Of a stretch of 64,000 nucleotides of DNA, positions 47,262 through 57,564 are shown piece by piece (the first letter of the stretch is position 1; each line of letters opens with the position of its first letter). The notes beneath the pieces are model-generated. The model was not told where the DNA came from, searched no databases, and saw only the letters and a program-made list of their open reading frames with translations. The stretch is from Cephalotus follicularis (lineage: Eukaryota; Streptophyta; Magnoliopsida; Oxalidales; Cephalotaceae): the NCBI GenBank assembly GCA_001972305.1, contig BDDD01002030.1, positions 248,001-312,000 of the forward strand, given 5' to 3'. A program made the position numbers and the translations under genes.

Positions 47262-49267
47262 TGTAATGACCCAAATTTCCATGTAAGATATTAATTATGG
47301 AAAATGATTGCTATTGTGTAATTTGGCAAATAGTTCAAGGGACCCATAGTATGACCCTACGCTTGGATGGATGTCATGTTGAAAGCGTCAATCTAAAAGG
47401 CTAAGAGTTGACAAAAATGTCTAAAGCACAGACAGTTCCACTTCAAGCGTCGACGCTTGGGTAGTAATGGGCGACGCTTAGACCCCTTCTATCCGCGCTT
47501 TAAACCAGTGCAATGGTAAATTGGACAAATCCCTCACACCGACGACGCTTACGAGAAAGAGTCGACGCTTTGGGCAACGGTCAACGCTCTAATTGAAAAC
47601 GTCGACGTGTTGAAGTCAAGTGTGTCAGTTGACCTGGACGAAGACTTAAAGCGGAGACACTTTGTAAGAAAGCGTCAGTGCTTTAGTCTAGATAGAATTG
47701 GAGAACTCAGGTCAAACCCGTGACCGGCGATGCTTAGGGAGAAAACGTCGACGCTTTGAGCTACAGACAAAATGCAAAATCTGACTTTTTGGCATTTTGT
47801 GAGTGAAAATATTTAATTTCTGACACGTGGCAAGCCAAGGAAGGATGATATGAGATGTTATCAGATGATCTAACAAGTGTCATCACTTGGATTGGTTGAA
47901 TTTGAGCACATGGGCTGCCAAGAGAGAGAGTTGAGTTGTGTGAGAAGGGGAGAAGACTTGCCTCCCAAGTAATCCTTCTATTTAATCGCTAAGAGGGTTG
48001 AACTCAGTCATTTTGGCTGAGAAAGAAAGTGTTCCTGCTGAGAGTGAAGTGGAGAATTCGTGGAGAGCAAAAGAGAAAGAAATTCTAAGGCAAAGTAAGG
48101 AAATTCCATACCCATTCTCTACAAAGTATCCCCTGTTTTGCTTTCAATTATGCAGCAGATTGTTCTATTGATATCTTGTTCAATTCTTGATGAAATTTTG
48201 AATGGTTGGATGTTTTGGAAACGTTAGGATGTCTTCTTTAAATGTTATTCTTTGCATGTTTCAAGATTCTATCGTTTGCTTGATGGAAATTCATGTTTTA
48301 AATTATTGTTTGGGTACTATTTTCTTCCTGGATTGTGCAGCAACTTCTTTAAATCATATCTTGCTCGTTTCGTCATTAAAAATTAAATGGTTGGATGTTT
48401 GGAAAACCTTAAGATGTCCTCTTTAACTTTTATGTTTTATGTACCTCGAAATTCTGTCAAATTCTTGATGAGAATTGATGTTTCATTTTACTGTTCATGC
48501 CCTGTTTTCATATGGAACCAGGCACTTTCAAAAATTCATAACGGATTCAATTCTCAACCAATTGTTATGATCTTGAGCTTTCTGAATTTGAAAAGATGTC
48601 TACTTTAATTTTTATGTTTTAAGTTTTCTCTGAAAATTCTTATTTCTATATGAATTCTCAGTTTTAGTAAAGCTATACAAAACTGTTTTTATGAACTCAT
48701 TTGAGTCAATTACTGAAATGAAGAGAAAGCTTTATGAATTCTGAAAGAGATGTTATGAAATGATTTTTATGATTGCTTTGAGCTGATCACTCAAAGTAAA
48801 TGATGAATGAACCGTCCTTGGATTGCGATCCAAGGGGAATGGAGCGAGATGCTCACGGACATGCATGTGATGTAAGGGTAGTAGTCAGGGAGTGCATAAT
48901 GCCCTGGTGAAGCGGTGTGAAGTGTTCATTAAGGTTTTTATGAATTTCATGTTTACGAAATGATCTAGTTATGATATTAACTAGAAAAGTAATATGTTTT
49001 ATGATATGTTCTAGCTATATGTATTGACTAGAAAAATTTTATGATGAAATGTGTTTACTTTAAAAACACCTTACTGAGCTATTTTGAGCTCATTCCTTTC
49101 AATGTTGTTTTCAAATAAAATGTTTTCAGGAAATGAATGAATGGAGATTACAAGCTTAGAGGAAGATCTTACGGAGTTTTGTGAAAGAAAGGCTATGTGA
49201 TGATATTTGCGTTAATGTTTTGATATGTAATAAGAACAATTAGCGAGCTCGGGTCGGGGTCGTTACA
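47262..49267 (+). repeat. Solo LTR E (gypsy-type), TSD GCCAG
   Basis: It runs from TGTAATGACCCAAATTT to GGGTCGGGGTCGTTACA and is flanked by GCCAG at 47257-47261 and 49268-49272. It is 2.0 kb with no PBS, PPT or coding sequence. One palindrome array lies near its start. ORFs at 48202-48608 are two diverged copies of a roughly 185-base direct repeat (GGTTGGATGTTTTGGAAACG... at 48201 and 48388), not genes. Confidence 0.92.
47385..47760. repeat. GTCGAC array, CGTCGACG flavour (LTR E)
   Basis: AAGCGTCGACGCTTGG, AAACGTCGACGTG, AAACGTCGACGCTTTG, GAGTCGACGCTTTG and decayed forms (GGGCGACGCTTAG, GGTCAACGCTC, GGCGATGCTTAG) occur about every 30-40 bases. Sense position is about 0.12-0.50 kb; no second block is seen. 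Confidence 0.87.
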
Positions 49268-51924
49268 GCCAGGCCTACGACATGCCTATGGTACGGCCCA
49301 TAGGTGGGTACAAATACTCAATACTTAATCATTTTGAAAATATTGATTTATCAAAATAAATTTAGAAACACATAAAATATGTTTTTTCAAAACATATTCG
49401 AAAATCGTTCACAAACGATATCATAACATACATTTCATAATCAGACATCAACTCATTTATTTTCCACTATAAAGAGATGATCATTTCATAACATATCGTA
49501 ACATACGCATAAAGTCAGGAACATTAAATTCTCAAAATGTCAAAACTAACTTTATTTTCAGAATCATATCAAAATCGTAAAACATGACCAAGTTCTTAAA
49601 ACTAACAGAATATAGCAAAGAAACGAATATCCATCAATAATAAAAAACTGAATTTTGTTCGATAAAATCAAAGAGAGTATCAAAGAGCAGAATATCCGTA
49701 CATCTCATTAAAGCAAAACAGATTCAATTCAGCTAAAACCGAATGATAACCAAAACTAAGAATCCGTATTTTATTCGCAAAATGAAACTGAATTTATACC
49801 CTAATAAAATCGATAATAGTGTATCAAGAAACAAAGATTCTGTACTAAAAACATAATCCAAATTTATTTTAATAAACCGATAGAGAACCCAAAGAAATGA
49901 GAATCCGTACCTCATGCGATCACCAAATAACCTCAAGAATATATATCGATAATTCTCAAGACAGCTCCTCGGTTTGTGTAAATATCTAACAGAAATAAAA
50001 TTGTTCTCATAAGGACTTCAAAAAAAATCAGACATCAACTCATGGGTCATTGTACACTGATCATGACCATATAAGATAATGATAGGTTTGCTAAATCCAA
50101 TTTGCAGAAACCACATCTAAACATAAATTTTTGATTTTACTTAATTCAAGCGGTTGTTCCGGTCATTCAATTTCGAATCATAAAACCGGTTCTGCTCATA
50201 AAATTGCCGAAATAGATACTGAATTACATAATTCAACAAAAAACAGAATTTAACGGGCAAAATTTAGAGTTTACCGAAAGCAGATGGAACGAAGCACAGA
50301 GCCATAATCACACCGCAAAACTGGAATGGATCACACCTATGCGGAGAACGGAGTCATAAAATCTATCTAAAACGTGTCATCAAAGACTGCCGGCGCGTGG
50401 GCTCAGGCGTCACGTTGGCCGGCGTGTGTCTGTCATGTGCGGTTGCAGATCAGTAGCAAGAAAGGGCAGATCTAAAGCGTTGGAGGTCGGGGTTCACATA
50501 TCCAGGGCGCGTTTGCCATGGTGCAGCCGTATTTGGTCAGAACGAACGCATTTGATCGTTGTTGACTTTGCTGCCGATCTGGGTTGTCAGCGTAGCCAAA
50601 GGTCATGTCACGCCCCCGTTTCGGTAAGACAACATTTAAAGCGGTAAAGGCAATTAACATATAAATTCAGCTTATGCAAATACCATAAAATGTAAACTTT
50701 AAAACAAGACATCAGTTGCGGAAGCATTAAACTCATAAGCTGAAAGCACGTAACGTGCATCCCATACTACACGCTACTCAAACCGAGTATGTCATTGTTA
50801 AGAGCCCACAAAACGGAGCGTGATCCATAATACAATATTAAAACCCATAGTTAAACAAAGCCAAGGTACGGTACATCAGTAGTCCTTAAAACAAAACCAG
50901 TTTATTACAACTCAGAAGAACATAAAACTAACAACAATAACATAAGGGCTTGTTCTTCGTCCATGCTAGTCTAACACAGGTCCACTGCATCAATCTGTAA
51001 AGTAGGGGGTTAGCCTTTGTCCTCACTCGGCTAAGTCATAAAGGTAGCTCGGGAATAATATTAAATGCATGTCATGTGATGTATTCATAAATGATGCAGT
51101 GCAGGAATACTAGTTTATATATATATATATATATATGAAAAATATATATTTTTTAGCAGTACAGTAAAATAACAGTGAGTACATATATATGAAAAATATA
51201 TGTAAGCAATAACAGTACAGTAGTAACCCGGCTAGGGCTACATCAACAAGCACAGTAATGTCCAAAAAGGACCGACAGGCAGTACAGTAAGTCCACAGAG
51301 GACCACAACAGGCAGGCAGTATGTGTAACGCTGCCAACTCCTGGCCCCACGTTCACTCCCACTTCGGTCCTTACTCCAGGCAACCAAGCGAGACAACAGT
51401 ACAGTACAGTGAGTTACCCAGCCAACTCCTGGCTCCTAGGTCAACCCTACCACTAGCCGGTGCTGGCAGTCTCCGCCATGCGACTAGTGGCTCAAGCATA
51501 AACGCAGTAATTTCACAGAGCAACATAGTGAATCAATACAGCAAAAAGTGTAGTAAGCAGTACAGTAGTTATCGTTTAGATCGACAACAGGCAGTTCATT
51601 TTCAAATATTTTTGAAAGTGATAACATTTGAAATACATATTTCTAATGGGTATAAAATACTTTAAACAGTTCAGTAGTCGAAATCGCTTTCCAAAGGTCT
51701 TCGTAAAAATAACAATATTCTTTCTACATTTTCGTACTCAACATAGTAGTTTTCAACTTGCATGTGCATTTCTAATGTAACAACACTTAGAGAATCATAA
51801 TCAATTTATAAACAGTAAGAAAACAGTACATATGCAATGCATACAAATGATCTAATCCATCCTAATTAGAATCGGGATCGTTTCGTATCGTTTAAATAAG
51901 AAAACTTCCAAATAGTACAAGAAG

Positions 51925-52365
51925 GCGTCGATGTCTATTAAAAGGCATCAATGTCTTTGTCCCTCAACGTCGATGTCCAAGTCCTTAATGTCAACGCTTT
52001 CTACTGTTCGAATACATCGATGTCCATTTTTATACGCATTGATGCTCAAGGTATGGAACCTTAAACGTCAGTGTATTGCTTAAGGCGTCGACGCGTTAAG
52101 GTAGGAAGCTTTGGCGTCGACGTGTAATACGTCAAAATTCAAGCAGATGACCCAAAGGCGTCGATGTTAATCAAAGACGTCGATGTCCATTTTTATACGC
52201 ATCGACGCTCAAGGTATGGAACCTTAAACGTCAACGTATTACTCAAGGCGTCGATGCGTTAAGGTAGGAACCTTAGGCGTCGACGTGTAATATGTCAAAA
52301 TCCAAGCAGATAGCCCAAAGGCGTCGATGTTGTTCAAAGACGTCGACGTGATTCAAGTACCAGTC
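51925..52365. repeat. GTCGAC array, CGTCGACG flavour, inner block (LTR C')
   Basis: About 18 units such as AAGGCGTCGATGTC, TAAGGCGTCGACGCG and TTGGCGTCGACGTG, interspersed with GTTAAGGTAGGAACCTTAG and AAGGTATGGAACCTTAAA. It contains a near-exact direct repeat of about 115 bases (51985-52130 versus 52155-52310). The homologous site in LTR C has the AGTCGACT flavour. Confidence 0.9.
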
Positions 52366-53059
52366 ATCTTCTTCCTCACGACGTAACAAACAGTGACAAT
52401 CACAATCCACATACACGCAAGATAACATGTAATCAAGATAGGAAACCAACATGCAGATACATATCACATATCCAGCATAACATGGCATTGATCCAATGAT
52501 CAAAACAGTTCAAGAATCATGCAATCTATGCACCAAAACATAGTCCAAGCATGAACATTAATCTTAAGAACACAGTTATGGCTTCCCCTACCTTTTTGTT
52601 CCAAGTTAGGAACTAGAAAGTCCACCTGTTTAAGTCCTAGAACCGGTCACAGCAGCTCCAAGAATCGTCCCATTACTGCTAGCCCACAAGCTTCAAGTTC
52701 CAAGCTCCAAAATGCTCAACAATGGTGGTTCCCTTCTCTCTTTTACTTTCTGTTTTCTTACTCTGATGTTTTAGCCAAACCAAGGATGAAGAGAGGAGCA
52801 TTTATGCTTTGGGGAACACTCTCTCTCTGTCTCTATGTTAGTTGCATGCACCCTCTCTCGTGTCCTCCACCTTCACTTACTATTTTTGTCCCTTTTCTCT
52901 TCATTTTTGCAGGTTGCAGGCCATGAAGGTTCAGCCCCTTGCATGCCAAAGGTTGAGGACACATTTTGGTGCATGTCTGGTATCAGGCCGCATGGCCAAC
53001 ACGTTTTGTTTCCCCTTAGCACGTTACTCTGTCAGCAAAATACGTGCCTGTCATTCAAA

Positions 53060-53225
53060 GTTACGCATCGATGTCTTCCTTAGACGTCGACGTATTTCCC
53101 CTTTTTACACAAGGGCGTTGATGTTCTCGTCTGCATCAACGTGCATGTGCATGCAGTTACGTGCGTCTTTTCCTTTCAAAGGCATCGATGCGTTCTGAAG
53201 GGCGTCGACGCGTTTTCCCTGAAAC
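53060..53225. repeat. GTCGAC array, CGTCGACG flavour, outer block (LTR C')
   Basis: CGCATCGATGTC, TAGACGTCGACGTATT, AGGGCGTTGATGTTC, AGGCATCGATGCG and AGGGCGTCGACGCG. Sense position is about 0.18-0.35 kb. Confidence 0.85.
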
Positions 53226-53971
53226 AACGTCGTTTTACATCAAATTTCCCTTTTAACATTTCTTTAACATTTTTACTCTAAAATTAACATTATTAGAGTT
53301 TGGAAAACATCATGAAAGCCTTGGAAATCCATCACTTTATTAATCTCGCAAGAAAATACATTTACATTGTGAAATTACAACGTCAGAAAAATCTCAGGCG
53401 TTACAGGTCGGGGCCTATAGGGTTCGCTTCATCTCGACGCCAAGAGTCTGAATATGGGCTTGCCTTTTCATGCTAATAACTGGAATAGGAGAATCGATGC
53501 CAAACAAATGCGGGAGAGAGAAGACATCGTACACGCCAAAGGGGCCATTTGCCGGTGCAGGGATGGCGTCCGGTGTACTCAGGAGGACATGGGGGTTTTA
53601 CCGGTACCTTTGTCGGCATCATATCGGTAGCGACGCCGATGGCAGAGGCTGAGTGGGAGAGAGAGTGGGAGAGAAGGTGGCGGGGAGAGAGAGTGTGTGG
53701 GAGAGAAAAGAGAAATAAATATAAAGAACAGGGTTTGTGATTTTTAAAATGCTGAAAATGGTTTTAACACTTAGATAAAAATCCAAAATTGTTTTATTTA
53801 TTCATAGACTTGATATCAAAACCCAATAGGGTAATGGTAAAACCCACTTAGCCCATCAAAGAGCAAAACGAACGGAAAATGGGCAGTCCACATACCCAAA
53901 AAAAAAATCAACAGCCCACACGAACAGATCGAAAAGCCCGAAAATTTTATACATAAAAATGGGATATTACA

Positions 53972-54874
53972 CTGTCTCTGTGACGTATACCCCTATGGTG
54001 CCTGAACTCCTGCTATATATGGACAAATCCTAGTGAAATGATCGGCACTACCGCAATCCAAGCAAAGACCCAAGTGCAATCGGTAGTTGTCCGAAGTGTG
54101 GTTGGTTTTGTTACAATCTATGTAATGAGTCACGACACTCTAATTACCTGCATTAAAGAACCTAGAAGGTGTACCTTGACCGGGTCCTTTAGATCAGTTA
54201 CTCTGACTAGAGCTCCTTGACTAGCCTCTCCTCATTAAGAATTGTGATTGACTGTAACTACCAGAAGGGATACTACCCTATGAACCAGGAGAACCACTAC
54301 TATTTGTTTTCTGTGATTTGCCACTATTACTACCATTATCGTTACTCTGCCAAGAAGGAGGTTCTGGTCTAGTATTAGCTTGATTCCTCATTCGTTTGCT
54401 CTCATCCTGAGAATAGTATCAAGTAATAAACTCTCCCTGGAAAGTAGTCCAATTCACATTAACCATATCCCACAAATGCTCAGCTTTACCTTGAAGCATG
54501 TGTACCACCAAAATTAAATTCTGGTCATCATCGCATCCCATTACCTGGAAGATCTTTCCTAAGTAAAGGAGCCAAGACTCGACCATAGAGATGTCTGGTA
54601 ATCCCCAAAAAGCTGGTGGATATAGCTTCAAGAATTGATTCAAAGGACTATCCCTTTATGGCCTCCGCTCTGTTCTCATGACCCTATGTCCCATGAGGTT
54701 CTCCATTTGTGTAATGGTAGTACACATCTGTCTCCATATCTCAAAAATTAGTTCTAGAAGGTTAAGCGGTAGGGTATACTCAGGGAATGTATCCTCATGT
54801 ATTGATTCATTATCAACAATGGGAGATGGAGCATGCCCTCTAACTCTACGGCCATATCTTATTCGGTTATCCAT
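53972..54874 (-). pseudogene. G2 gypsy gag
   Basis: Minus strand from ATG 54872-54874: MDNRIRYGRRVRGHAPSP, then a gag core (NQFLKLYPPAFWGLPDISMVESWLLYLGKIFQVMGCDDDQNLILVVHMLQGKAEHLWDMV). A Ser/Gln/Asn-rich spacer follows, then a knuckle CLDCGSADHFTRIC (CX2CX4HX4C, about 54018-54060). Stops lie at 54656-54658 (Gln is usual), 54419-54421 and several times in the spacer. H then cuts the frame, and the protease continues at 41413. It closely resembles the G3 gag in plan. Confidence 0.85.
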
Positions 54875-55015
54875 ATCCTACCTTGTGAGAAAAGGCAATG
54901 GAAAGATTAGATTTAAAACATGAATAATTATCAACAGAATAGATATATGTAGGAACATAAATGATGCACTCAATATTATCACTACAATTCAATACTTTAA
55001 CCTAACAGGTCGACA

Positions 55016-55032
55016 ATCGCTCTGATGCCAAC
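55016..55032 (-). other. G2 primer-binding site
   Basis: Minus strand GTTGGCATCAGAGCG after the LTR end GTTGTTACA. It is TGGTATCAGAGC with one T-to-C change. Confidence 0.8.
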
Positions 55033-55168
55033 TGTAACAACTCATGTTCGGGTAACAAACCCGAGACATTACTTTCAGTATAATACAATCAATAGTCAGG
55101 CCTAGGTAGTGTATCAAAATGCATGATAATTAAAAACTTTCACACATACCATGTATCAATGTACCCAA
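55033..55168 (-). repeat. G2 5' LTR, right edge only
   Basis: It starts TGTAACAACTCATGTTCGGG next to the PBS. It is interrupted after 136 bases by G3; the rest lies outside the window. Confidence 0.75.
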
Positions 55169-55363
55169 TGTCATAATTGGAAGCCCCGAGTTAAAGATGT
55201 ATGTATTTTTCTTTATTTATATATGATATTGTACAGTATTGTACTGATCGATGGCATGGAAAATATATGATATTATCATATTTTCCTTTTTATGGCTGTT
55301 TCTGGATAGTGTGGGTTCAGGTGAACCTAGGGAAAGACTCTGGGTTTTTTATGCAAGGAAATC

Positions 55364-55372
55364 TATATAAAG
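55364..55372 (+). promoter_or_regulatory. TATA box of the G3 LTR
   Basis: TATATAAAG lies about 195 bases into the LTR, followed about 30 bases later by CATTCTCATTCC, a reasonable transcription start region, and a GA-rich leader. Confidence 0.55.
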
Positions 55373-55914
55373 ACCATTCAACTATTTCATTCTCATTCCA
55401 TTTTCTAGAGAGAGGGATTGAGAGAGGGAGCTATAGAGAGAAAGCTCAGATTCAGCCAAGGAAGGAGTCATTGGATTCGTGGCAGATTTCAGAACTTGAA
55501 GGAAAGATCAAACCAAGGATTCTATAGCAAATCCTTCGAGATCTTCAGCGCAACAATTTTGAGGTAGCTTCTACATATATGCTTTGAATTCATGCATATT
55601 GATGGGTTTGAATGATTATAGGGTTATGGATTGATATATACAAGCTAGATGGATGACTTAGGGTGATTGTTATGGTTAATAATGGGTTACAATGCAAATC
55701 AAAGAGAGATTTGAAAGTTGTAGGGTTATATGCCTATTCTCTTCTCTATATTAATTCATGATCTATGGGTATGGATCTAAGGGTTTAAAGATGTTTTCAA
55801 GTAGTAATTGATCATTGGAGCTTATAGCTTCCTTTGGATCAAGTTTTTAAATAGATTAAATGAAGTTTAAATGAATTTGAATGGATTTTTATAACAGAAA
55901 AGCAAAGCTGTTGT

Positions 55915-56100
55915 CATGCCCAACCATCGATGCCTTCATCTAAACCGTCGACACTTTAAGGCCTTTGAATTGTCAACACATCAGTTAAGCTGTCGACACT
56001 TATGGAAGGACTGGCGAACCATCGACGCTTTGCCTTAAACCATCGATGCTTTGTAGCCTTAACTGTCAATGCTTTGCACTAAGGGTCGGCGCACTGTGAC
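55915..56100. repeat. GTCGAC-type array, decayed (G3 LTR)
   Basis: ACCATCGATGCC, ACCGTCGACACTTTAAGG, TTGTCAACACA, CTGTCGACACTTATGG, ACCATCGACGCTTTG, ACCATCGATGCTTTG, ACTGTCAATGCTTTG and GGTCGGCGCACTG. Sense position is about 0.75-0.93 kb, downstream of the TATA box. Confidence 0.82.
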
Positions 56101-57399
56101 CTATTTTTATACAAAATGAAATGGTTTCAATCTCTTTTCAACCCCAAACTCTCTTATCTTCAAATGGGTTCTATAGGAAGCCTCCCTAAGGCCGTGTAAC
56201 CTATGTGAACCATTCTTTAAAATACTTGATTTTCAAATCAATCTTCAAAATGAATTTCAATGAGGTTTTTCAATACATGGCTAGGATCATTTAATTAGGA
56301 TGTTTTGGATGCGAATCTCCTAGTTGGGCCTCATCTCCATTGGTTTAATAACTTCGATAGGGACCCAAAAAAATGGAAAATGGTTATGGAAAATGGATAC
56401 AGAAATGGTTTTTGATGGATGGATCCCACATGATCCTTTATGATTAGGTCCCTATCATTTAAATGGTGATATGGTCATGGGTTACAGGCTTTATATGGTT
56501 AGCGTTAATGGTTTGTTACTGTTTGAGACTTGACGAGATAACTCATTCCTAATCTTCATTTCTGTCATAAAGGATATGGGTGTTAGACCACATTATATGG
56601 AGGGAAAATATCCCTTTAGGGGTGAACCTACGGGGATCACCGCATTGTGGATGGAATTACGAAAATACAGTACAAAAACGTAATAAATTATGTTACAGTA
56701 TGGTACGGTGCAGTTGATGTGGTCAGTGTTATCTCGACCCTACTTTGCTACGACCCAAGGGATGGGTAGACGGTGGTTGTACTATCTCAGGCCAGAGAGG
56801 CAGAGTGGTACCCCAACCTTACGAATTGTTTGTACCTATGGATGGCTATGGAATTCTTTTATGGAATGTTTGTAGACCTAGTGTGTATGGATGGTAAATT
56901 ATATGATTACGACTCATTGAGTATGCCACCGCTTAGTGACAGTTTATATACTAACGTTGTCCATAGTTGGAATTCATGCATTTCACATGCCATGCATATA
57001 TCTGTATATACCTGCTCACTTCATTACATATAGTATTACCTACATAGCTATGTTTGGCTAACCCATTCTTGAATGGGCACAACATCTAGGGGAGAGTGCA
57101 GAGGATGATCGAAGTGATGAGTTGGGCTGGACCGCAGATTGAGACTTCCAGTTGCAATTCCTATTATATTTCAGTTGTATAGACCTAACGGCTTGTGGTC
57201 GTGCTATAGACATATGTATTGATGTGATGTATAACCTTGGATTTGTTTCTATAAGTATCTGAATGGTTTTCCACAGTATGGTTATTAAAGTTTTAATTTA
57301 TAGTATATTTTGGATGTTATGCTATGTATATGGATGGTTTGTAGGGATGATTTGCCACGTGTCAAGCCGTGGGGTTGTCCCATGGTTCAGGGCGTGACA

Positions 57400-57420
57400 G
57401 TTGAGTAGTATCAGAGCCTA
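57400..57420 (+). other. G3 primer-binding site
   Basis: GTTGAGTAGTATCAGAGCC follows the LTR end GTGACA. TGGTATCAGAGC has one G-to-A change. Confidence 0.82.
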
Positions 57421-57564
57421 CTTTAAGTTGGCTATGCCAGGATAGGACCCTTGGCTATTGGATTTAAGTGTTATGGATAAGATGGTTATTTTTTTTTTGT
57501 TTTATTTTGGAATTTTGGTTAAGATAAGTGGATACCTAACCCTTTTCTCTTATATAAGGTAGGT

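Larger units (their letters stand above)
50606..53405 (-). repeat. Solo LTR C' (gypsy-type), TSD GGTCA/GGTCG
   Basis: It runs from TGTCACGCCCCCGTTTCGG to CTCAGGCGTTACA. TSD copies at 50601-50605 and 53406-53410 differ at one base. It is a homologue of LTR C (same termini, conserved box at 51004-51036, GTAGTAACCCGG..AGGGCTACA and CCAACTCCTGGC boxes). A (TA)n run lies at 51116-51135. No coding sequence; the ORFs at 52835-53198 read through the outer array. Confidence 0.92.
41419..53971 (-). mobile_element. H: large-LTR gypsy element with almost no coding sequence, TSD CTGTC
   Basis: It is flanked by CTGTC at 41414-41418 and 53972-53976. The 3' LTR is 41419-44320 (2.9 kb); the 5' LTR is 46206-53971, which is about 2.95 kb without solo LTRs E and C'. 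The PPT abuts 44320 and a tRNA-Met PBS abuts 46206 (both minus strand). The internal region is only 1.9 kb and holds no recognisable pol domain: either a deletion derivative or a LARD-type non-autonomous element. The left terminal TG is mutated to CG. LTRs differ by about 7% over their first 370 bases (hand count). Confidence 0.93.
46206..53971 (-). repeat. H 5' LTR, interrupted by solo LTRs E and C'
   Basis: The segments 46206-47261, 49268-50605 and 53406-53971 align in order with 41419-44320. Each junction has a 5-bp TSD for the insert. A minisatellite lies at 46740-46975. Confidence 0.93.
55169..57399 (+). repeat. G3 5' LTR
   Basis: It starts TGTCATAATTGGAAGCCCCGAG and ends TTCAGGGCGTGACA directly before the PBS, 2.23 kb. 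A TATA box at 55364-55372 and a palindrome array at 55915-56100 lie inside. The 5' boundary is set by TG plus the switch from G2 LTR and is less certain than the 3' boundary. Confidence 0.8.
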
